64,000 nucleotides of DNA from Cylicocyclus nassatus (Eukaryota > Nematoda > Chromadorea > Rhabditida > Strongylidae): contig CATQJL010000001.1 in NCBI GenBank assembly GCA_958299035.1, positions 34,386,780-34,450,779 of the forward strand. Reading direction: 5' to 3'. The notes beneath the pieces were generated by a model. The model saw only the letters and a list, made by a program, of their open reading frames with translations. It was not told where the DNA came from and ran no database searches. The translations under genes were made by a program, and so were the position numbers. Position 1 is the first letter of the stretch. Each line of letters opens with the position of its first letter. This document shows positions 33,804 to 44,032 of this stretch, piece by piece.

Positions 33804-36016
33804 GGCTGGCTTCATACTGATTCCCATGTTCTGGAACTGTTCCCGCACAGTTCTCGCACTGTGCTGGAACTGTGCGGGAACTGTGCGGGAACAGTTCCAG
33901 AACTGTGCCGCATGCGCTGCAGCCGCCCCGCACCGTTTTGAAGCGGGAGTTGGAGAATTTTGACCGTTAGCAACGGTTTTTCTTTCGAATTTCTCTCACT
34001 TTGTCTTTATTCCTCCACCCCGCTTCCATTTGTGATTAGCAGAACTTCGAAACTTGAAGCGGGGTAGAAGAATGAGCGCATTTCTGCTCTGCGTATGCGA
34101 AAAAATGAGTGTTCTTGTGTTCGCTCCATTCTTTCTTGATTTTGGTTTTGGTTTTTGCTCGTGATTTTTGCTCAAGACAACCTCATTTTTTTCCAGAAAG
34201 CAGCTGCTAGTTTCCATAGCCATCTGCCGCGAATTAGGGAGTAGGAGCAGAGCAATCCTGAAATTGCATGAATTGGGACTTGTCTCTTGCTTTTGATGAT
34301 TTTGGGCGTTCTCAGCCTCTTTCGTTTTTCCATATCGTTGCTTCTTCGTTCTTTTTTCTACCCCTATTCTCCTGGGCCGGTATCGCCGGCCAATCGCCCG
34401 TCCGGGTAAGTTACCCGGACAGGTAGTTTCCGCTTCATAGCTCGGTGCTCTAGGGATCTGTGTTTTTCCTTGTTTGTTTATCTTTAGGAGGCTCTACTAC
34501 CCTAATATTCTAGCAGAATGAGTAGCAGCACTTTGCTTTGTAAGCTGAGATATTTCGTTATTTGTATGATCCCGAACGGGATCTCCCACTGATCACGCTC
34601 ATTTTCAAAGTCATTTATATCCGCAAAAACTCAATGAAAACGTCATAGAGTTTTGCTGTCGATCTATTACGACAGTGCTACGCATGTTTGTGAAAGAAAT
34701 AAGTGGAAAATCAAGTTGACAAAATCTTCGATGAACCTGTGCTCGCGAGCTGGGCTTTATCGAAGAACTCAAAACTTGCACATTTCATCTGTGCTACTGA
34801 AAACATGCGTAGCACTGTCGTAATAGATCGACAGCAAAACTCTATGACGTTTTCATTGAGTTTTTGCGGATATAAATGACTTTGAAAATGAGCGTGATCA
34901 GTGGGAGATCCCGTTCGGGATCATACAAATAACGAAATATCTCAGCTTATACAACAAAGTGCTGCTACTCATTGTGCTACAACTCTAAGGTAGTAGAGCC
35001 TCCTAAGGATGAACAAACAAGGAAGAACACAGATCCCCAGAGCACCGAGCTATGAAGCGGAAACTACCTGTCCGGGTAACTTACCCGGACGGGCGATTGA
35101 TACATACCAGCCCTGGTGATGAGGAAAGCTGTGAACTTGAAGCGGAGTTGAGTATTGAACGCTATTCTGCTCTATGTATTCGAGACGATGAGCCTTCGTG
35201 CGCTTGTTCATTCTCTCATCGCCATTTTTATTCAGATCTACTTTATGTGTTCTAGCAAGTCGCTACGTAGTCTCGCATTTGTATTGAAATTGACATAGAC
35301 AAGTCTCTAAAACACATGAAGTAGGCCTGAACAAAAATGGCAGAGAAGGTGGACGAGCGCACAAAGGTCCATCTTCCCGGATACATGAAACAGAACAACG
35401 TTCAATCCTCAACCTCGCCTCAAATTCACAGCTTTCCTCATCACCAGGAGAAGAGGGGTAGAAAAAAGAACGAAGAAGGAAGCAACGATTTGGAAAAACG
35501 AAAGAGGCTGAGAACGCCCAAAATCATCAAAAGCAAGAGACAAGTCCCAATTCATGCAATTTCAGGATTGCTCCTACTCCCTAATTCGTGGCAGATGGCT
35601 ATGGAAACTAGCAGCCGCTTCCTGGAAAAAATGAAATTGTCTTGAGCAAAAATCACGAGCAAAAATCAAAAAGAAAATCAAGAGAGAATGGAGCGAACAC
35701 AGGAATACTCATTTTTTCGCATACGCAGAGCAGAAATGCGCTCATTTTCCTACCCCGCTTCAAGCTTCGAAGTTCGGCTAAGCAAAAATGGAAGCGGAGT
35801 GGAGGAATAAGGCCAAAATGGCAAAAATCTGAAAAAAAAAACCGTTGAGAGCGGTCAAAATTCACCAACTCTCGCCGTTCAAAACGTTGCGAGGCGGTTG
35901 CAGTGCATGCAACACAGTTCTGGAACTGTTCCCGCACAGTTCCAGCACAGTGCTAGAACTGTGCGAGAACTGTGCGGGAACAGTTCCAGAACATGGGAAT
36001 CAGTATGAACCCAGCC
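33804..36016. mobile_element. Harbinger-like foldback inserted in env
   Basis: The ends GGCTGGCTTCATACTGATTC and the inverse of GGCTGGGTTCATACTGATTC are flanked by TAA at 33801-33803 and 36017-36019, a 3 bp TWA target duplication as in PIF/Harbinger. The arms (~900 bp) begin with repeated 'gtgcgggaacagttcc' words, which can themselves form hairpins. The centre is near 34740. The right arm carries ~180 bp not paired in the left (35090-35270). Open frames inside (e.g. 35337-35645) are arm shadows; no transposase. Confidence 0.75.
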
Positions 36017-36290
36017 TAAGTCTTTGGCTTCTGACGGAATTTAGCTTGAGCAATTGAAAGTGCCACTTTTATTGACCAAGTAGGGCAGTTGAACACTTCG
36101 TACAGTTCTTTGTCTGTTGGCACAAGGTAAATTCTATAAAAAAGGCACCCTGAGGACGGGAATCCACAAGAGCATCCCAGTCGTTCACAGGGTTCAGTGC
36201 AGTACGTTATTCCGGTGTAAATGTTTGACATTGCGAGCTCCTCTATTTTTGAATCTGGGTGACTTTGGCACATTTTGATCCCGAACATGA
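36017..36290 (-). pseudogene. env: BEL/Pao envelope, central Cys-rich part
   Basis: - strand frame with DSKIEELAMSNIYTGITYC followed by a Cys cluster (CERLGCSCGFPSSGCLFY) and YEVFNCPTW. This Cys-rich segment matches my memory of the phlebovirus-Gc-like envelope in C. elegans Cer13-type elements. Upstream it is cut by the palindrome cluster at 36299-36422. Downstream it is cut by the 2.2 kb foldback, beyond which the same frame resumes. Confidence 0.5.
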
Positions 36291-36298
36291 ACCCATAT

Positions 36299-36422
36299 GT
36301 GGGTATAGCAAGCGTTGCCCACATATGGGCAACGCTTGCTATACTGTACTCGCAATACAGAAACTCGAGTACAATATAGCAAGCGTTGCCCATACTGTAC
36401 TCGAGTTTCTGTATTGCGAGTG
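36299..36422. repeat. Cluster of nested perfect palindromes
   Basis: 'tatagcaagcgttgccca' occurs at 36303 and, inverted, at 36327-36344, making a ~42 bp near-perfect hairpin. A third copy lies at 36377. 'actcgcaatacagaaactcg' (36348) is inverted at 36399-36420. The block sits inside the envelope frame. Confidence 0.8.
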
Positions 36423-37225
36423 TAGTAGAGGGTCTCTTTATTACACCTTAAGATGACTTCTTTCAGAAGAAATTTTCTTTGTCATATTGTGACGTTTTGT
36501 TGTTAAATGTGGAAACAAGCTTCTGGTTGCAATGAATTTATCTTTAATAGTAATGCATGCCTCTTGGTGCATGTGTCTGTTGAGTCACACTGTGTTATGT
36601 CTGATTGAAGTACGATTGTTTGCTGACACGCAGACACTCTCGCCGTTGCTGTGTTGGTGGATATCATTGCTATGGCGAGGATTTTAACTAGAGCTGATGG
36701 CTTCCATTTTTCTTTGCATATGTGCGCACTTCTACTAATGGAATAGTTTCATTGTTTGTTTGGTCGTTTCTCCTATTCTTGTAACATGCTTGCATGAGGC
36801 GCAGTAGGAAACTGCCAATATTGTAAACACATGTGCAAAAGAAACGTCGTGTTTTGTTGATGCGGAAGAGGGATAGAGTCATGGTCATCAATGTTGAATA
36901 AGTAATTTTGCAATGACCAGTATTGTGGTTTTTGGCCAGCAGTGAGGGTTACTAATCATGGGTGTATGTCAAGAGGCGCGATTTTTAATGCCAGCTGGAC
37001 ACCAAATAGCAAATAATAAGTGTTTTGCAACTTTCTAAAATTATATGAAATTTGGAAGAAGATATATTAGATAGCTGCATGAGTTGTTCAATCTTGATGC
37101 TCTAGAAAAAATTTGAAAGAGCAATTTTGAAGGTCAAAAACTCATGAGAATGCATTTCAGAACAAATTGGTAAATATTTCAGTCCGATTTACAGCAAAAA
37201 CTGTAAAACTCAGCAAATGGTGACC
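36423..37225. other. Non-coding gap inside the BEL/Pao envelope region
   Basis: No open envelope frame was found here. A ~35 bp piece near 36955-36990 ('gtcaagaggcgcgat') is an inverted copy of envelope sequence near 37310-37345, suggesting rearrangement. Confidence 0.35.
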
Positions 37226-38023
37226 TCAGACAGGTAGTAAGCTAATCCACTTTATCCGGTAATTTTTGAAGACTCGCATAGCACTAAACTGGAGTTTTAA
37301 GTTGGTGACAGCCAGAGGAATCGCGCCTCTTGACTGTCTCCCACTAATCATGACATTGCAAAATGTGCACTTTATTTGTTCGCAGAATCGGCTTGGGGGA
37401 CATGTGAATTGAAATGCTTGGGTCGTATCTGCTACTAAAGTTTTGATTGAAACATTGTGTCGGTGTAATATTACCTCTGGTGAAAACTGGATTGTCACAT
37501 TGTCTTTTGGATTATTTACTTCTACACAGTGATGTTCGCCGCATATTTGTATTCTCTGTGCTGTTCCTACTCCATGTATATTTAACCCTTCACAAATGCA
37601 TTCTGTTTTAATCGATGCAACGGTTGCTTTTTGTGCTTTGTTTTGGTGAGGGAAGAAAAGGAGTAATGTCATCGCATAAATCCATGCGTACCATTTGACC
37701 TTGAACGGATTCCCAACACTTCTAACTTTTGTGTTGTATACATAATGCACATTTTCTTTCGCCTTCCTAGGCAATGAAAGCCGCGTCGTGTGTCTTTGGT
37801 CTTCGTCGTTGCTTTTTGCTTCATCAGCATTAACATTTGCTTCATCGTTTGGTAATGACTCATTGGTCTGAGCATTATTGTGCGTTTGTTGTTTCTCGCT
37901 ATTCAATTCTAGCGGTACTAACATGTTTATCGACCTCGTAAGTCTTGCTCTTTGCGCTGTACGCAATGTCGTATCTCCCCATCGGGATCGTATTTGACTG
38001 TTTCGAAAATTCGCATAGGCCAT
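37226..38023 (-). pseudogene. env: BEL/Pao envelope-like ORF, N-terminal part
   Basis: 265 codons. A basic/acidic N-terminal region overlaps the end of the integrase frame by ~97 bp. A membrane-like segment follows (WYAWIYAMTLLLFF), then a Cys-rich ectodomain with paired cysteines (TECICEGLNI, ICGEHHC, TCPPSRFC, CTFCNVM) and a GRQSRG site that could be protease-sensitive. Related to the viral-type glycoproteins of nematode BEL/Pao elements, from family knowledge. The frame ends at 37226, before the fusion-domain Cys cluster that lies at 36017-36290, so the gene is broken. Confidence 0.55.
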
Positions 38024-38451
38024 GACCCTCTGTTTTTATTCTCGTCTATTATGAGAACAACTTCGCCTTTTGCAGGGACTTTTCTGGTGAATGATTTTTG
38101 TCGGATGCGTTTCTGGTGAAAACTTTGCAGTTTATATAAATACTGCGCGGTCCACAACGACCATAGGTTGTCCAGATACTTTATAGTACTCTTTAGTTTT
38201 TGAAATGATTCTTCTTTGGTTTTAAGTACTTCTATATAGTCTTCGTCGTCCTCGTCAACATTATGCGATGCTAGTATGTTTTGTGTCGATAGCGGCATGA
38301 GAAAATCGATAAGGCGCACGATCAGTGAGTCTTTGAGTGAATTGCAGCAGTATGCAAAGGGCGAAAATTTATTATTGCTTCCGTTTCTGTGATTATGGTT
38401 TGGAATTGCGCTGGAGTGAAAAATGTTTTTCCTAGTGCTTTTCGCAAGCAC
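37927..38451 (-). CDS. pol: BEL/Pao integrase C-terminal region
   Basis: 174 codons on the - strand with KYLDNLWSLWTAQYLYKLQ and a basic stretch, then KGEVVLIIDENKNRGSWPM, typical of the conserved domain after the BEL/Pao integrase core. A frame break and a ~125 bp gap (38452-38576) separate it from the core; the third catalytic acidic residue would fall in that gap. Confidence 0.65.
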   Translation of the reverse strand: MLAKSTRKNIFHSSAIPNHNHRNGSNNKFSPFAYCCNSLKDSLIVRLIDFLMPLSTQNILASHNVDEDDEDYIEVLKTKEESFQKLKSTIKYLDNLWSLWTAQYLYKLQSFHQKRIRQKSFTRKVPAKGEVVLIIDENKNRGSWPMRIFETVKYDPDGEIRHCVQRKEQDLRGR

Positions 38452-38575
38452 ATTTTCATTACATCAATCAACCTTTCGTAAAATCCTCCTTTCCAGGGGA
38501 ATAACGGTGTTATGAATTTCCATTGAATCTGTTTCTTGCATGAAAATTCATTTAAAGTATACTGTTGCTGTTGCT

Positions 38576-38989
38576 CTATACAATTTTTCGTTTCGTTGGT
38601 GACCCTTTACCTAACTTGAAACTAGTTGCGTTATCTGTTATAATTGCTGATGGGACTCCGCGTCTTGCTATGAATCGTTGGAATCCATTTACTAATGCTT
38701 CAGAACTCAAATTTTCTACGATTTCTAGGTGAACGGCTCTTGTTGCCGTGCAGGAAAACAAGCATACCCATTGCTTTGTCATTTCTGAAGAGGCACGTAG
38801 CAAAAATGGTCCGGCAAGATCGATTCCTACATGATCGAAAGGATGAGATGGTACCACTCTACTTTGTGGTAACGCCGGACTAGCGGGAAAGAAGTAAAGT
38901 TTGCCGTTCCACTTTTTGCATTTTATGCAATTTTTGAGTGTTTTTCGAACTACCGTTCTTCCCTTTGGGATCCAATACTTTGTTCTCAA
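38576..38989 (-). CDS. pol: BEL/Pao integrase core
   Basis: 137 codons. A zinc-binding remnant (CIKCKKWNGK) is followed by the first catalytic Asp in HVGIDLAGPF and the second in IITDNATSF. The frame is lost soon after, before the Glu. Immediately upstream (38990-39301) the N-terminal zinc domain is not open. The element is defective. Confidence 0.7.
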   Translation of the reverse strand: MRTKYWIPKGRTVVRKTLKNCIKCKKWNGKLYFFPASPALPQSRVVPSHPFDHVGIDLAGPFLLRASSEMTKQWVCLFSCTATRAVHLEIVENLSSEALVNGFQRFIARRGVPSAIITDNATSFKLGKGSPTKRKIV

Positions 38990-39301
38990 ATTTGCTAATG
39001 TGCCATTTACTCCTTGATGACCAACATTTTCATGAAATTCCCGTGCAATCTGCTCTGTGACTATGTGGTTGAGTGGAAGAAGTATGGGGTTGTTTGTGTA
39101 TATGTTTATGTATAATATGTCTATACATAACTTGGAGTGTTGTACAAGTTTAATTGAGAGTTTTTAGCGATTGCTTGTGGTTGCTATTTTTGTGTCAGCT
39201 TGATGAGCTGTTTTCAGCACATCGCATGTCAGCTGAAGATGCAATGTGCAATGGAGGTTCCAGGGATACTCCGGTTATTTAGGTATGTACTTGTGGAGAT
39301 G

Positions 39302-39583
39302 CTATTGTCTTTTCTTGTTTATTTTCATATAAATACGTAGTTTGAGAAATTTCAATGTTAGTGTCATTTTTTTGCTTCGATACCACGATGACGTGTGTAT
39401 AACTACTGGAATTGTGTTTCGTTTATCAACTTCTTTTATTGCAACTAGGATTGGTATATGGTCAGGATGCTCATGTGCATCTTGCTCTGAAATCCAATTT
39501 CTTTCGAGTTCTATTTTCTTCGTTTCTTTTACTTCCTCAGAGAAGTATGTAGTATGTTTCCACGTTTGCTGAGCTTGATTCAA
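39302..39583 (-). CDS. pol: BEL/Pao pol connection region
   Basis: 93 codons between RNase H and integrase, with EVKETKKIELERNWISEQDA. Position and composition fit the linker of BEL/Pao pol; no catalytic motif. Confidence 0.4.
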   Translation of the reverse strand: MNQAQQTWKHTTYFSEEVKETKKIELERNWISEQDAHEHPDHIPILVAIKEVDKRNTIPVVIHTSSWYRSKKMTLTLKFLKLRIYMKINKKRQ

Positions 39584-39725
39584 CGCGGGTTCTTTCCACC
39601 ATATTGTTCGGTAAATTCATTGGATCTAACTCTTCTCGTTGAGCAATCTGCCAGGTTTTCGTTTGTGGGAATGTATGCCAATTAACATGTAGTTGACTCC
39701 ATATCTAGTTCTGATAAAATCTCTT

Positions 39726-40316
39726 TTATGGTAGCGACGCGATTTTCAATAAAGGACTCGTTCTCTTGTGGTTTTTCATCCATTGTAAAGCTATATGAGA
39801 GTCGCTGAAAACGAAAACTTCTTCAATGGTTATGCCCAATACCCTCCAAATGAAACGTATTAGTTGCATGCCTAATTGGAGTGCTATTAGTTCTAATCTT
39901 GAAATTGTAAGATTTGATTGTTTTGTTTGGAGCTTTGTCGGAGCAAGTCGATTGCGTGCGGCAATAATCTGCGAGCTAGCCTCTCCTATAATTTCCACTG
40001 TTCTTAAATAGGTGCAGGCTGCAAAACATCTGAGAGAGGCATCGACGAATGTATGTAATTGATATTTATTATTTTGGCGGACTACTACCTGTCTTGGAAG
40101 GCTTATTGTAAAGTTTTCACCTTGCGAACATATTTTCTTCCAATGCATATCATCCGTGGATGATAATGGTGTGTCCCACGCGTAATTCTGTTCCCATGGA
40201 TCTTGCAAGAATAATTTTGCTGGTAGTAGTTTTGGCGCTAGTAGTCCTAGCGGATCAAATGTACTTTGAGTGGTTCTCAGAACTGTACGTTTTGTCGGAT
40301 TAGAGTTACAGTGCAA
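39726..40316 (-). CDS. pol: BEL/Pao RNase H region
   Basis: 196 codons. FDPLGLLAP is the signature preceding RNase H in BEL/Pao. RNase H-like acidic positions are visible in HTFVDAS, SRLELIAL and FSDSHIALQW. Frame breaks lie on both sides, so pol cannot be read through. Confidence 0.7.
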   Translation of the reverse strand: MHCNSNPTKRTVLRTTQSTFDPLGLLAPKLLPAKLFLQDPWEQNYAWDTPLSSTDDMHWKKICSQGENFTISLPRQVVVRQNNKYQLHTFVDASLRCFAACTYLRTVEIIGEASSQIIAARNRLAPTKLQTKQSNLTISRLELIALQLGMQLIRFIWRVLGITIEEVFVFSDSHIALQWMKNHKRTSPLLKIASLP

Positions 40317-40524
40317 TTTTCATTGCAGTAAAAACTGATCGGTTTTAGGTTTCCATGAGACTCCTAGAATTTTGTGTTCATCATATTGTGCCAAGTCTTT
40401 CTTGGTACTGCTGCGTTACACTCCTCGTCGTTGGTCATATATTCTCTTAAGTTCATTGCCATATCTTGAAACAACTTCTTGCTCAACTTGTACTTGTTGA
40501 TTAGCTCCTGTAGCTTTTCCGCGG

Positions 40525-41136
40525 TCAGGAGTTGTCTACATACAGGCTGCGCACTAGTTCTGTTGGGACTTGGGTATCTTTGCTGTGTCCGAGTGAGTAA
40601 CGGATAGACATTGCAAGCAGAAATGGTGAAGCATTGATTCCGAATGTTAACCTTCTAAACCTCATAATTTCGATGTTGTCCGGTGTAGGAGGCTGTGTTG
40701 TGTCAGTCAGCCAAAGGAATCTCACCGCGTCTCGATCGAGCTTATTGAGGTAAATGGTGTGGAAAGCTTTCTCTACATCTGCTATGAGAATTCTGTTGCC
40801 CACCCTTGCCCGAAGTATAATTCCGGTCAAGTTGGGTAAAAGAAGTGGTCCTTGATGTACCACATCATTGAGGCTCAATTGGCCTTTGCATTTGGATGAT
40901 GCGTCCAAAACTATTCTAACTTTAGTTGTGTGACTACTAGGTTTCAGTACCGCTTGGTGCGGAATATAGTATATTGGGCTTGTACAGGGATCTCTTTTCT
41001 TCACTTTTTCTATGATGCCGTTGTTCAGTTGATCACTGATTATCTTACAATACTCTTCCCAAAGCTTTGGATTTCGATGGGCCAACTTGTATTGTTGGTG
41101 TAGCCTACTCAGTGCAAGTTTGTAGTTGTTCGCCAA
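40525..41136 (-). CDS. pol: BEL/Pao reverse transcriptase
   Basis: 203 codons. YYIPHQAVLKPSSHTTKVRI and VLDASSKCKG are characteristic BEL/Pao RT motifs, followed by ILIADVEKAFHTIYL (catalytic Asp) and FGINASPFLLA. The catalytic box reads LYVDN and the frame stops right after it. YVDN in place of YVDD may be family variation or damage. Confidence 0.75.
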   Translation of the reverse strand: MANNYKLALSRLHQQYKLAHRNPKLWEEYCKIISDQLNNGIIEKVKKRDPCTSPIYYIPHQAVLKPSSHTTKVRIVLDASSKCKGQLSLNDVVHQGPLLLPNLTGIILRARVGNRILIADVEKAFHTIYLNKLDRDAVRFLWLTDTTQPPTPDNIEIMRFRRLTFGINASPFLLAMSIRYSLGHSKDTQVPTELVRSLYVDNS

Positions 41137-41216
41137 CTTATCTTTAGTTGCTTTCCATAGCAGGCGGACGTATATCCTTTTATCGTGAATTTCTATAGTC
41201 TTGTAAAAATTTTCGA

Positions 41217-41516
41217 TTACTTTTTCAGTTTCTTCTTGTTCCGATAGAGATTGGTAATTCCCATACTCTCCAAACTATACAGATTGGAGTAATCGAGTTT
41301 ATCTTCCATTTGAGTGAAAAGTGCATGTTGTTCCTTGTATGTATCAGGCTTTGCATGTGAGTGCTTTCCTGAGATTGTGTATCCAAGGAACGTCAGGTTC
41401 AAGTAGAGACTTGAAGGAAGCCTTATTGGTTGCTGGTCGGCAATGAATACATGATTGAAGTAATCTATACGAAGCAAAATGCTTGGTTGTGATGTGATGT
41501 TGAACTCAGAGGTCAT
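41217..41516 (-). CDS. pol: BEL/Pao protease/RT-proximal fragment
   Basis: 99 codons with ILLRIDYFNHVF and LGYTISG, as seen at the protease-RT junction of BEL/Pao pol. The DTG protease site and gag are absent. The sequence just upstream (higher coordinates) is taken over by the Helitron-like element from ~41591. Confidence 0.5.
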   Translation of the reverse strand: MTSEFNITSQPSILLRIDYFNHVFIADQQPIRLPSSLYLNLTFLGYTISGKHSHAKPDTYKEQHALFTQMEDKLDYSNLYSLESMGITNLYRNKKKLKK

Positions 41517-41590
41517 TTTTCAGATTTGATAAAAAAAAAGAAGTCTCCAATGCGCAAGAGGATGTGTGACGATGTTCATCACTTTATATA

Positions 41591-43075
41591 CGTACTAGCT
41601 GATCTACCCGGTCTTGCCCGGCTATTTCAGTGAACATATAGCCTTGCTTTAAGCTACAGATTCAAGACCTTTTGTGGTCCTTCTGCCTGTCGTAAGGCTT
41701 AGTAAAGGCTACTGCCCGGCAAAGGAGCAAAATCACTTTTAAATGTGCGAGCGCGACAGCGTATGCGTATCTTCATCGCTGTGACATAGTGCTTTATTCG
41801 CTTTGCGAGTAATGAAACCGAGTTCCTCCAATGTTTCCGTTGCCGTTATTTGAGAATTTCTTCGACGCTGATCCGCGAGACGCTGTGTGCGTTCTTCTAA
41901 TGTTTCTGAAGCTCGTGACTGAGACATTCTTGTACGTTCAGCTTCAAGACGTGCTCCGCGTTGCTCTGAGGTTTCGCTTTCTCGCGCTGCTCTCATCCTC
42001 TTTGCGTTGGGATCAACCCTTCCAATACATGTTCTTTTCGGAGGCATTTTGGAAATCTGCGAAAGAAGAGTGTTTCATTTTGACATGCTCTTATAAACGT
42101 AAGGTTATCTCCCTCATGTCGCAAATCACTTCATTTTCCGAGGATATCACTGCTTCGCGGTATGTTGGAGGCAAGCTGTCTTTGTTACTTGCTTAGTCGC
42201 CCTAACTCGTTATATGCGACATTGTTTCGAAACCACCCACCAGATATTTAGGTGGCAGAAGGCGGATTGCAGATTGCAACAAAACTCAGTTAAGCACCAA
42301 ACTACAGTCTGCCCCAATCCCAGTCACGCCAAAATTGGCATGGCGGGAGTCCGCGTCGCTAGGGTTTTGCGTTACGCCTACACCTGCTTGCCTGCTCTCT
42401 CTCTAATTACTTTGCTCTCTCCGACATTGCGCATATACAGCTCAAGTTACTCGCGCTGCGTGCGCGCAAATTCAGCAACGGTTTGGCCTGGTACCGATTG
42501 GGGCAGACTGTAACGCTCATTTCTCTCAGTGATCAATCCATTTTTGACATATCTATTCCCTGCAGATAGCAAAAGCTTTCTTTTCTCCCTCCTATACTTG
42601 TCAGAAAAGTTGCCCGTTCAGCTACGATTGTGACAATGCTCATCGCCGCTATCGTATCAGATTAGGTGCGTCTGCGACAATGAGAGGGTACGAAAGGGAC
42701 ACAGTAGCATTTAGATTGAAAAGTTTGCATTTACGCATACGTTGTATACACCGAACTCAAAGCTTACCTCAGTAAGCTTCTTCTAACCGAGCTCCTTAGT
42801 GAAGAACAAAAATAAGGCCTACTGTATTTATTTGGATGTAAATGACTTGTTTGGTTGATAAGGGATTCATTTTCATTGCAAACGGTTAGAAATCAATAAA
42901 TCGATGAAAGGCCCAGTGAACCGCCGCAAAAAGTAGCCCTAAACAACCGCCGGGGTCGAAAACATATGTGTGCGAAGTTTCAGCCGGATTGGTTCAGAGG
43001 CGCGCGTTTCTATAACGAACGAACAATTAAACGAACATCACAGACATTGAGTTTTATATATATATATATAGATTG
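41591..43075 (-). mobile_element. Helitron-like element B1
   Basis: One end reads TACTAGCTGATCTACCCGG and the other 'cggattggttcagaggcgcg ... acattgagttttatatata'. Element B2 (44033-45673) has the same two ends. B1 contains the - strand ORF at 41739-42047, which looks like the start of a Helitron Rep protein. The interior after 42050 has no other coding frame I trust. Confidence 0.5.
41739..42047 (-). CDS. Helitron Rep-helicase N-terminal fragment
   Basis: 102 codons starting MPPKRT and made of ~24-residue repeats: ARESETSEQRGARLEAERTR, then SRASETLEERTQRLADQRRR. Basic repeats of this S-E-x-x-E-x-R-x-x-R-L type open many invertebrate Helitron and PIF1-like helicase proteins. The Rep and helicase domains are missing, so it is a relic. 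Confidence 0.5.
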   Translation of the reverse strand: MPPKRTCIGRVDPNAKRMRAARESETSEQRGARLEAERTRMSQSRASETLEERTQRLADQRRRNSQITATETLEELGFITRKANKALCHSDEDTHTLSRSHI

Positions 43076-43099
43076 TTGTGTTTGGTTAGATAGTGAAGG

Positions 43100-43342
43100 T
43101 TGATAGCGCGCATTTGTTTTGTTTCTCATGCCGATTCAATAAACATTTTATGTTGGTATCTCATTCTTTTGCTTTAAAATCCGCTTTGTTCGAAGAACTT
43201 GATGACTAATGCATACCTCAACGCGTCGTTGGCGTCGTTGCTTTTGCCAAAGACCAGATACAGATAAAGTTCGCCTACAATTTGTAAAACTTGTTCTGGC
43301 AATTCAACACCAGTGAAAGTTGCGGATATCCTACATGGCAGT
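43100..43342 (-). other. Short open stretch, unassigned
   Basis: A - strand frame of ~46 codons (GVELPEQVLQIVGELYLYL ... LVIKFFEQSGF, then a stop at about 43180) is protein-like but has no start or family that I recognise. Confidence 0.3.
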
Positions 43343-43451
43343 TATTTCAGGTTGCCTGCCCTAGACAATTATTTCGGGTTGTCTTCCCTAGGCAGTTATT
43401 TCAGGTTGCCTGCCCTAGACTATTATTTCGAGTTGTCTGCCCTAGGCAGTT
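43343..43451. repeat. 33 bp tandem repeat, ~3.3 units
   Basis: 'cagttatttcaggttgcctg' and 'caattatttcgggttgtctt' alternate with 'ccctagg' or 'ccctaga' every ~33 bp. Confidence 0.75.
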
Positions 43452-43683
43452 TTTTGCCTTTTTGGTTTGTTTTTAATGGAGGCGGCTTTGTAGCGCGATA
43501 GAGGAAAGCAGAATACGGGTAAAAGATCAACTGAGGTGAAGGTGATCAGGCTTCACAACATTTCGGTCGCAATCAGAAAGAAAAAAGGAAGGAAAAGGAG
43601 AACAATAAGGGAAGAGAGGGGAAGTTGACAATTCGCGCAATTGTATTTGAATTGATTTATTTATGAATCCGGCCGATGCACCA

Positions 43684-43870
43684 TGTTTTGGTCAACAATA
43701 GTAACAGCCGGGTTCCAACGTTTATTGATTGACCAAGTGTATGTTAGAGAAGGCATGATAAATTATAAGCACAATAAATTTCTTCATATTCCAAGCCCTC
43801 GCTTTATCTCGGCTCTTCTTTTATATCCCTCGCAGCGGCCCCGCCTTCCTATATAGTGAGAATCACGACA
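43684..43870. mobile_element. Solo LTR, copy 2 (187 bp)
   Basis: TGTTTTGGTCAACAATAG at the start and 'gagaatcacgaca' at the end, in the same orientation as copy 1 at 16641-16828. The flanks differ, except that the inverted 'ggacggtgcctttaa' just downstream resembles a word near copy 1. Confidence 0.65.
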
Positions 43871-44032
43871 GTGGACGGTGCCTTTAAGGGGTATATACAA
43901 TCAGTTCGCTCTCACCCATGCGCAGGGAGTGGATAAATGATTCACTAGAAAAGAATCCCAGATCGCAGAGGCGGATTAAACGAAATGAGCAGGATCAGGT
44001 GCACAATGTCGAGCTGTTTTCAAATTTATTTG

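Noticed and set aside
35337..35937. Lys/Arg-rich ORFs in the 33.8-36.0 kb foldback
   Set aside because: They appear as mirror frames in the two arms and change frame between arms, as expected for non-coding inverted repeats.
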